Positions 42,611 through 48,384 of a stretch of DNA of 48,384 nt are shown here, one piece after another. The position numbers and the translations under genes are program-made. Each line of letters begins with the position of its first letter. Position 1 is the first letter of the stretch. This DNA comes from Fimbriimonadaceae bacterium (GTDB lineage Bacteria > Armatimonadota > Fimbriimonadia > Fimbriimonadales > Fimbriimonadaceae), in assembly GCA_019694835.1 (NCBI GenBank), contig JAIBBE010000044.1:1-48384 (forward strand), written 5' to 3'. Under the pieces are notes generated by a model, which worked only from the letters and a program-made list of their open reading frames with translations, did no database searches and was not told where the DNA came from.

Positions 42611-45424
42611 CTAATCTCGCTTGCGTTTTGCATCGAGGAGCTTCGATGCCGCGCTGCCCGGCTTGCTCGGTTCGGTCTTCGGTGTCGCAGCTTGGCGCAT
42701 GCTGGGCTGAGCCGGTGAGGCGGGCGCCGGACCAGGTTCAGACTCAGGTTGGGCCGCACGCTGCTTCGCGGCTTTCAGTCGGGCGACATTGGTCTCGACT
42801 GGAACAGCGACTGCCTTACCATTCCGAGTCGAAACGAACGCCCAGCCCTTGGCCACCATTTCGCGAACAGGCAATGCGAGGCGTCGAACCCCAACGTCAA
42901 TCGGAATCAGCAGGGCCGCCAGAAAGACGAACAGCAGCCAGAGTTCGGTGATTGAGTCGCCGGGATTGGGAGCGGGGCGCAGTGCCTCGCGCGGCTCGAC
43001 CAACTCCCTCCCGCCTCCTGTTTCAGCCAACCGGGTCAAGAGAGGCGTGTTGGTCCGATACGACCGGTATTCGGCCGGATACGGGTTCGAAAAACCGCTT
43101 GCGTTCACCCGCTTTCCGCCAGCAGGGTCACTTTCCGCGACCGTCACGATATAGCTGCCCAGCCCAGAACTCGAGAAGTCACCCTCAAAGACGCCCGGTG
43201 CCTGCTGGCTCATCGCGACCTCGGTCGCGACCCCGCTCGGACTCGTGACACGAACTTCGGCATCAAGGCTCGGGAGGGGATTGCCGAACTTATCGAAGGC
43301 CTTGACCTCAATCTTGCCGCGTCCGCCTTGCTGACGCACTGCGGTCTGATAGGTGTTCACGGTCGAACGGCGGCTCATCGCTCGGGTGGCTTGGGCCCAG
43401 AAGGTCGAGAAACCCTCCCAACTGACCCACGGTGCCGCCCAACGGGCTTGGGCATCGCTCGTGAACGCAAGGGTCGTCCCGAGTCCGTACTGCCACGTCG
43501 CCAGCAGCGGATCATCTTTGGCGGTTCGCATGCCGGTACGGGCGAGGGGGCGAGAGTCGGCGAGACAGTAGGCGTGAAGGGCGGGAATGGTGGAAGTGTC
43601 TATCCCTCGCAGAATCTCCTCGCCCGCCTGTGACTTGGGCAGGAACGTGCCTTCCTCGATGGCCGAGCGGCTCATCACCGCCGCGTCCTGGGTGAAAATT
43701 GCAGGCAATTGACCGGCTTTCTTGGCCAAGTAGAATCGCCCGCCCCCGGCCGCTGCCGCTTGCTTCAAGAACGGGACGAACTGGCCGTCGCCGATCGAGA
43801 CGACGCTGGTGGTGATGTGGTCGAGCCGCATCCGCATGATCACGCCCAGGGCACCCTCCATGAGGTCGCAGTCCGCGCCGTCCGCCAGCAAGATGAAGTG
43901 CCGGACCTTGGAGTTCTCAGCGCTGAGAATGTTGAGGGCCTTGTCCACGGTCGGCTTGATGTAGATGCCGCCGCCGCCGGTGCTGAGCTTGCGGATCTGG
44001 CTGATGACGGCCGACTTATTCGTCAGGCGCTGCATCGGCGCGACCATTTCGATGCCATCGGTGCTGCCGCCGACGCCGACCCGGTCGACCGGCGACATGA
44101 GCTTCACGGTCTCCTCGGCGGCCTTGGCGGCGAGGCGGATCTTGGTCATGCCGTCCTCTTCCATCGACATGCTGCCGCTCGCGTCGATGAGGATCAGGAT
44201 CGAGGTGCTGGGGAAGGACTTGCGCTGGCGGATGTTCATGTCAACCGGCAGGGCTTCGGCGATCGGAGTGCCGTACCAGCCGCCGGGTAGGAAGCTGTTC
44301 TCGCCTCCAATCATGCCGAATCCGACCCCGCTTTCCTTGATCGCGCTCTGGACCAAAGTCATCTGCCGCGAGACCAGCATCGCGGCGTTGAGGTCGTTGA
44401 AGAGGACCGCATCGTAGACCTGCAGGTCCTCCGGCCGCGCCGGAACCCCGCCCGGGCCGACGAGGTCCACCGTAATCCCCTTCTCGGCGAGGGCCTCGGC
44501 TAGCGTGCGGTCGGCGGGATTGCTCTGCGCGACGAGCACCTTCGGCTTTCCTTTTACAGCGACGAAACCCATCCCGATGTTGTTGCGGATGTCCGCGTCG
44601 CTGGTGGAGCGGAAGGTCGCGCGGAAACGATGGAAACCGGGGTCATTGAGCTTCTGGCTGACGACGACCGCGTTTCGTCCCGGGTTCAGGCGCACCGGCA
44701 CTTCCTGCACGATGACGCCGTCGCGGTCGAGCGAGAGCGTGCCGCTCATCGTCTCGCTCGCGTCAACGATCACGCGGACATCGAACGGCTGGGAGGCGCG
44801 GATTTCGATCGGGGTCTGGAGGTCGAGCACGGCGGCCTCCGCGGTTCCTTTGGTTGCTCCCAAGCTCACGACATCGACTGCGATATGGTCGGTGGCGGCG
44901 ACTTGCACGGCTTCCATCGCATCGCCCGAGGTCTCGTTGCCGTCGGTCAGGACGACGATCCGCCGGGCTTTTCCTTCGGGGAACGCCGCACTGGCAAGCC
45001 GAATCGCGCCGGCCAAGTCGCTTGCCGAGCCATCGACTTTCGAGAGGATCGGTCCCAGGGTTCGGCGTCCGCCAGGAGAGGCGTCGATGGCGGCGTCTTT
45101 GCCGAAGACCACAATTCCCGCCCGGTCGTCGGGGCCGACCGCGTCGAGGGCTTGGTTGACGAACGCTTCTGCCCGCGCCCGTTCGGCTTCGGTCACGCTC
45201 TCTGACCGGTCGAGGACGAAGATCGTGCAGACGCCAACATTTGCCCGCCGTGCCTCCGGTCCGGCAAGCGCAAGGACGAGCAGGCTGGCGAGCAGGCCGC
45301 GAATGACGAACGCGACCCTCTTGCGCCCCTTCGCCATCCCGTGGACATGTCGAAAACTGAACCACAAAGCCACGGCGACGGGCACCAAGAGCAGCAAGTA
45401 GAGGGGCTCGGTGAACCGGATCAC
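42611..45424 (-). CDS. Double-vWA membrane protein with GATase1-like domain
   Basis: A 937-residue membrane protein. Helices lie at about 7-24 and 37-55. The first vWA domain (about 64-225) has MIDAS LDRSES (Asp72, Ser74, Ser76). A class I glutamine-amidotransferase-like domain lies at about 290-400. The second vWA (about 405-590) has MIDAS IDASGSM near residue 413. Beta domains follow, then a C-terminal helix (about 825-850) and a Lys/Pro-rich tail. The two vWA domains bind ligands through a divalent metal. The start is GTG 45424, which overlaps the upstream stop (GTGA); ATG 45448 is less likely. It is the third gene of the DUF58-vWA-vWA operon. Function unknown, but related clusters relate to envelope stress or MoxR chaperones. 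Confidence 0.82.
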   Translation of the reverse strand: MIRFTEPLYLLLLVPVAVALWFSFRHVHGMAKGRKRVAFVIRGLLASLLVLALAGPEARRANVGVCTIFVLDRSESVTEAERARAEAFVNQALDAVGPDDRAGIVVFGKDAAIDASPGGRRTLGPILSKVDGSASDLAGAIRLASAAFPEGKARRIVVLTDGNETSGDAMEAVQVAATDHIAVDVVSLGATKGTAEAAVLDLQTPIEIRASQPFDVRVIVDASETMSGTLSLDRDGVIVQEVPVRLNPGRNAVVVSQKLNDPGFHRFRATFRSTSDADIRNNIGMGFVAVKGKPKVLVAQSNPADRTLAEALAEKGITVDLVGPGGVPARPEDLQVYDAVLFNDLNAAMLVSRQMTLVQSAIKESGVGFGMIGGENSFLPGGWYGTPIAEALPVDMNIRQRKSFPSTSILILIDASGSMSMEEDGMTKIRLAAKAAEETVKLMSPVDRVGVGGSTDGIEMVAPMQRLTNKSAVISQIRKLSTGGGGIYIKPTVDKALNILSAENSKVRHFILLADGADCDLMEGALGVIMRMRLDHITTSVVSIGDGQFVPFLKQAAAAGGGRFYLAKKAGQLPAIFTQDAAVMSRSAIEEGTFLPKSQAGEEILRGIDTSTIPALHAYCLADSRPLARTGMRTAKDDPLLATWQYGLGTTLAFTSDAQARWAAPWVSWEGFSTFWAQATRAMSRRSTVNTYQTAVRQQGGRGKIEVKAFDKFGNPLPSLDAEVRVTSPSGVATEVAMSQQAPGVFEGDFSSSGLGSYIVTVAESDPAGGKRVNASGFSNPYPAEYRSYRTNTPLLTRLAETGGGRELVEPREALRPAPNPGDSITELWLLFVFLAALLIPIDVGVRRLALPVREMVAKGWAFVSTRNGKAVAVPVETNVARLKAAKQRAAQPESEPGPAPASPAQPSMRQAATPKTEPSKPGSAASKLLDAKRKRD

Positions 45425-47277
45425 GAGCGCCTCGCAAACAGCCACCACTCGCCCGCCAGGATCAGCAGGCAGAGGGCGATAAGGGGCTTCCAGAAGTCGG
45501 CGAAACGGGCCGGGGACGAGATGGCCTTCACGTCGCCACCGCCGAGCTTGAGCTGATCGATGGGGTCGATATTGGACTCGCGGTCGCTTCGGAGTTGGGA
45601 GTAGACGGGACGCTTATTATCGCCAAGTGAGAGGGTGTAGTTGCCAGATCGCTTGACCTCGCGGACCATGGCGCTGCCGTCGCTCACGGCTATCTCGACG
45701 GGCCCCCTCCCTAACCCTCCCCCACCGGAGTGGGAGAGGGGACCTTCGAGCGTCACTTGTCCGCCCGGCACCGCGACCGCGAACGGCTGTCCAGCCCGGA
45801 CGATGAACGAATCCGATGCCTCTTCTGACCCGAAAGCGGTCAGCAGATTGGCGACCAGAATGGGGAAGGAGACTTGGAGGGGTAGGTCGGACTCCATCGG
45901 CGAGAACGCGACGTAAACCTGGCGCTTCTTGCCCGGCCGGAACACGATCAGCGGTCCGTCGTTGGACTCGGCCAGCACCTCGGCCGACGCAGCGGGCTGC
46001 ACTTTCTCCGCCTTCTCGATGTAGGTGCCCTCGAGTTGAACGCCACGCATCACAGGGCTATCCTTGGAATCGATGAAGCGGGGACGCTCGCTGATGCCGA
46101 TCTTCTTGACCGGAGAAGACGGCCCGGCTACCCCGAAGGTCAGGACACCCCGCGCTCGGACCGGTTCTTCGGCGATCCCGTCGAAGACGATCAAGTCGTA
46201 GTTGCTCGGCCCGGTGCCCTTCTCGGTGTCGGGCAGCTTTGTTGTCTTGTCTAAGGTGACACGTGGATCGAGGACGAGGGCGCGCTCCAGGAAGAAGTCG
46301 CCGGGCGAGACGAGCAGGACGCGCAGATTGCCGCCCGCGGTCGCGTGGGCGAAGGCGATATTGTCCGCGCTCAGGAGGTCGCCTTGGGCGTCGAGGGTGG
46401 CGCTGAGCACATTGGCATCTGCCGGAACGCGCACCGTGTGCCCCCACGTCTTGCCTCCCGCGACGGTCAACGCCACGGAATCGAGGAGCTTGCCATCGAC
46501 GTTGATCGTGACCGTTGCCTGCCGGGCATCGACGCCGAAATTCCGAACCCCGCAATACGCCATCCGGCCGTTCGCGGTATCGCTGACGCCGAGTGCCGAA
46601 ATCGCCAGATTCTCGCCCGCCTGCCCGACTTGGCGATACGTCAGTACGGCCTTGCCGGGCGAGAAATCTTCGACCGGATTGAAGCAGCCATCGCTCAAAA
46701 GCACGATCCGAGCGCCATCCAGTCCACCAACCAGGGCTGCCGCGAGGCGAAGTGCTTCACCCACGTCCGATTCAGCATCCGTTCCCTGAACAGAGTCAAG
46801 TTCGCGTAGTTGTCGGGGCGGATCGCCCCCGAGCGGGAAGATCACCCGAGGCTGAGACCCGGCTTCGATGAGGGCAATTCGATCGCCAACCTTCGCCCCC
46901 CGGATGGCCTCCGCAATTTGGCGCTTGGCGTCGTCGAAGCGCGTCGGCTTGACATCGGTCGCCCCCATGCTCGCGCTGGAATCGAGTACGAAAACGGTCA
47001 CCGCTCCCGCGAGGCCATGTTGCTGGGATTGGGGTCTTGCGAGGGCGGTTACGACCGCCGCGACTGCCAGCAATTGCAGGACGAGCAGCCAACTGAACCG
47101 CAGCTTTTGAAACAGCGAGTTGGCCCGAATCTCCTCGACCTTGTCCGGCCAGAGGAACGAGGCGGGCACCTTCACATCGCGCCGCCGCATGCGCAGCAGA
47201 TACAGGGCGACGATGACGCCCATGAGGGGGATCGCCCAGAGGAACGCGGCGGGGTTTTGGAAGCTCAGATCACCCAC
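45421..47277 (-). CDS. BatA-like vWA membrane protein
   Basis: A 618-residue protein. The N-terminal BatA-type region has FQNPAAFLWAIPLMGVIVAL (first helix), then LYLLRMRRRDVKVPASFLWP, and a second helix at about 61-80. The vWA domain (about 92-235) has MIDAS VLDSSASMG (Asp99, Ser101, Ser103). The remainder is beta-rich with a final membrane helix (KPLIALCLLILAGEWWLFA). Residues 512-526 (GPLSHSGGGGLGRGP) are encoded by an inserted palindromic repeat. It overlaps the DUF58 gene by 13 nt upstream and the double-vWA gene by 4 nt downstream, so all three are coupled. Confidence 0.87.
   Translation of the reverse strand: MGDLSFQNPAAFLWAIPLMGVIVALYLLRMRRRDVKVPASFLWPDKVEEIRANSLFQKLRFSWLLVLQLLAVAAVVTALARPQSQQHGLAGAVTVFVLDSSASMGATDVKPTRFDDAKRQIAEAIRGAKVGDRIALIEAGSQPRVIFPLGGDPPRQLRELDSVQGTDAESDVGEALRLAAALVGGLDGARIVLLSDGCFNPVEDFSPGKAVLTYRQVGQAGENLAISALGVSDTANGRMAYCGVRNFGVDARQATVTINVDGKLLDSVALTVAGGKTWGHTVRVPADANVLSATLDAQGDLLSADNIAFAHATAGGNLRVLLVSPGDFFLERALVLDPRVTLDKTTKLPDTEKGTGPSNYDLIVFDGIAEEPVRARGVLTFGVAGPSSPVKKIGISERPRFIDSKDSPVMRGVQLEGTYIEKAEKVQPAASAEVLAESNDGPLIVFRPGKKRQVYVAFSPMESDLPLQVSFPILVANLLTAFGSEEASDSFIVRAGQPFAVAVPGGQVTLEGPLSHSGGGGLGRGPVEIAVSDGSAMVREVKRSGNYTLSLGDNKRPVYSQLRSDRESNIDPIDQLKLGGGDVKAISSPARFADFWKPLIALCLLILAGEWWLFARRS
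45700..45744 (-). repeat. Palindromic repeat inserted in frame within vWA gene
   Basis: On the coding strand, GGTCCCCTCTCCCACTCC and GGTGGGGGAGGG with TTAGGGAGGGGGCC can fold back on itself. It is similar to the arms of the 31208-31483 element (GCCCCCTCCCT..CCCTCCCCC..GGGAGAGGGGAC). The 45 nt equal 15 codons, so the frame is kept. Confidence 0.8.
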
Positions 47278-48137
47278 CCCTCGCGCCGCGCCGGCCCCCT
47301 GAGGAACGCCTCGGTTGTGGTGTCGCTGCGAACCTGCACGTATCGTCCGCCAATCCGTCGCACCGCCTCGGCCAGCGCGTCGTTATGCTCGGTCAGTCGT
47401 CGGCGATACTCCTTGAGGGCGAAGCTGTTGGCGGTGATTTCGACCGCTTGGCCTGACTCGGCATCGAGCAGGCGCAAGTCGCCTTCCAGGTCCGGATCGA
47501 GTTCGACGGCGCTAAGAATCTGGAGGAACAAGATCTCGTGCCCCCGTCCGCCGAGCAGTCGGATCGCATTGGTGATTTCCGGATCGAGGCCGTCGCTGAG
47601 GATGATGACGAGCCCTGGTCGGACGCTGCTGGCTCCGAAGTCCTTGATCGCCGCACCGAGTTCACCTGCGCCCGTTCGGTCTTCTTGGAGGTCGTTCGCC
47701 AGCCTCGGGTAGTTCGCGCGTCCTCGCCGCACCGTCGGCGGTCTTTCGCGGACTCCGAGTCGCCGCACGAACACCGCATCGCCGCCGTTCAGCCCTGCGT
47801 ACCCAAGCGCGCAAGCCAGCCTCCTCGCCGCCTCAACCTTCGGTGGCTCACCGAAGGTCATGGATTCGCTCAGGTCGAGCAGGAGATACACCGCCAAATC
47901 CTCCTCGTCCCGGTAAGTCTTCATGATCGCGGCGTCGAGACGGGCGAGGACGTTCCAGTCGAGGTGGCGCAAATCGTCGCCCTCGGAGTACTCGCGGTAG
48001 TCGGCGAAGTCGATGCTCACGCCCTTCTTCTGCGTCAGCCGCTCGCCGCGAACCCGCCCCCCAAAGCTCTTGCGCGGGTTGAGCCAGAGGCCTTCGAGCA
48101 GGCGGAATTCTTTGGGCTCGAGGACGAGGGAAGTCAC
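47265..48137 (-). CDS. DUF58 (vWA-fold) protein
   Basis: A 290-residue cytoplasmic protein of the DUF58 family. The hallmark is GGRVRGERLTQKKGVSIDFA, then DYREYSEGDDLRHLDWNVLAR (first half shown in part), followed by a vWA-like core with LLLDLSESMTFG (Asp-x-Ser-x-Ser) and LVIILSDGLDP. DUF58 proteins usually follow a MoxR AAA+ ATPase and precede Bat proteins. Here the Bat-like genes follow, but no MoxR lies upstream within the 247 bp left in the window, which hold only repeats. It overlaps the BatA-like gene by 13 nt. Confidence 0.9.
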   Translation of the reverse strand: MTSLVLEPKEFRLLEGLWLNPRKSFGGRVRGERLTQKKGVSIDFADYREYSEGDDLRHLDWNVLARLDAAIMKTYRDEEDLAVYLLLDLSESMTFGEPPKVEAARRLACALGYAGLNGGDAVFVRRLGVRERPPTVRRGRANYPRLANDLQEDRTGAGELGAAIKDFGASSVRPGLVIILSDGLDPEITNAIRLLGGRGHEILFLQILSAVELDPDLEGDLRLLDAESGQAVEITANSFALKEYRRRLTEHNDALAEAVRRIGGRYVQVRSDTTTEAFLRGPARREGWVI

Positions 48138-48151
48138 CTACCCCTCCCCCC

Positions 48152-48178
48152 GTGGCGCGGCCGTCCCGCCCGCGCAGC
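48152..48178 (+). repeat. REP-like palindrome, variant
   Basis: GTGGCGCGGCCGTCCCGCC then CGCGC, the same variant as at 19883-19909, differing only at the 3' edge. Confidence 0.75.
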
Positions 48179-48208
48179 CTCTTGCGTCAATTGGAAGCCA
48201 CCCGCTTC

Positions 48209-48282
48209 ACCTCTCCCCCAACCCCTCTCCTCCGCCGCGAGAGCGATCATCGATTGGTCTCCTGGAGGGCGCAGGAGAGGGG
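48209..48282 (-). repeat. Dispersed CCCCTCTCC..GGGGGAGAGGT element, inverted copy
   Basis: Reverse complement matches 39125-39197 along its whole length with few changes. It starts ACCTCTCCCCCAACCCCTCT on the plus strand. Confidence 0.88.
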
Positions 48283-48289
48283 GGCCGGA

Positions 48290-48316
48290 CCCGTACCGCT
48301 GGCAACCTGCCGGCCC
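48290..48316 (+). repeat. CCGCTGGCAACCTGCCGGC unit
   Basis: CCCGTACCGCTGGCAACCTG followed by CCGGCC. It matches the unit at 39025-39050 and the outer arm of the 276-bp palindrome. Confidence 0.8.
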
Positions 48317-48347
48317 TCCGGAACTTCGATTGAAAGTCTCCCGCTCG

Positions 48348-48384
48348 ACCTCTCCCCCAGCCCCTCTCCTCCGCCGCGAGAGCG
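48348..48384 (-). repeat. Dispersed CCCCTCTCC element, copy cut by window edge
   Basis: ACCTCTCCCCCAGCCCCTCT followed by CCTCCGCCGCGAGAGCG repeats the first 37 nt of the copy at 48209, with one change, then the window ends. Confidence 0.85.

Overview
The window is GC-rich, densely coding DNA from a diderm bacterium. Lipid A synthesis (LpxB), a lipoprotein, two PEP-CTERM proteins, a dockerin-like protein, a CBM2 glycosidase and a BatA-like vWA operon are all present. The mixture of an LPS gene, PEP-CTERM sorting signals, many secreted plant-polymer-type enzymes and very repeat-rich intergenic DNA best fits Armatimonadota (Fimbriimonadia-like). That placement is inference from gene content; no rRNA or other strong phylogenetic marker was compared. 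Promoters and operators look conventional: a near-perfect sigma70 promoter plus a CIRCE element precedes groES, and two BlaI-type operators lie over a TTGACA promoter.

Layout. 1-5335: lpxB, a secreted S8 protease and a divergent chemotaxis receptor closed by a strong hairpin. 5456-8239: a tight three-gene module (unknown protein, PEP-CTERM protein, clan GH-A-type glycosidase without signal peptide). 8242-12585: a secreted GH42-like protein with an orphan KdpE-type regulator, a dockerin-like secreted protein and tRNA-Arg(UCU). 12630-19832: Ppx/GppA, a TPR lipoprotein, a small P-loop kinase, an ECF sigma factor, a CBM2-FN3-glycosidase and an MHS-type MFS transporter. 20090-22442: a blaI-blaR1 pair with its operators. 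22489-26958: PEP-CTERM protein, Dps, amidase, GT4, PhyH dioxygenase and a small unknown. 27100-31201: housekeeping run guaB, holB, ppa, ltaE. 31543-39009: two lone ABC ATPases, an HD protein, a DUF255-like thioredoxin-fold protein, a MerR-type regulator coupled to a TPR-GT2-TPR protein, and a small membrane protein. 39306-42361: valS and an orphan groES. 42611-48137: a translationally coupled DUF58 - vWA - double-vWA operon.

The most striking feature is not a gene cluster but the density of dispersed palindromic repeats between genes. At least six families recur: (i) a 26-28 bp REP-like palindrome (GCGCGGGC..GCCCGCGC); (ii) a ~75 bp CCCCTCTCC..GGAGAGGGG element; (iii) an ~82 bp element present twice in inverted orientation 9.5 kb apart; (iv) hairpins with an invariant TCCCAC loop and covarying stems; (v) CCGCTGGCAACCTGCCGGC units; and (vi) a 276 bp near-palindrome after ltaE built from several of these. 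One palindrome lies in frame inside a vWA coding region and encodes a 15-residue Gly-rich insert. No RAYT/Y1 transposase, insertion sequence, prophage or CRISPR array is visible.

Convergent genes are packed extremely tightly: two pairs share a CTAG in which both stop codons overlap, one pair is 2 bp apart, one overlaps by 38 bp, and a tRNA abuts a stop codon.
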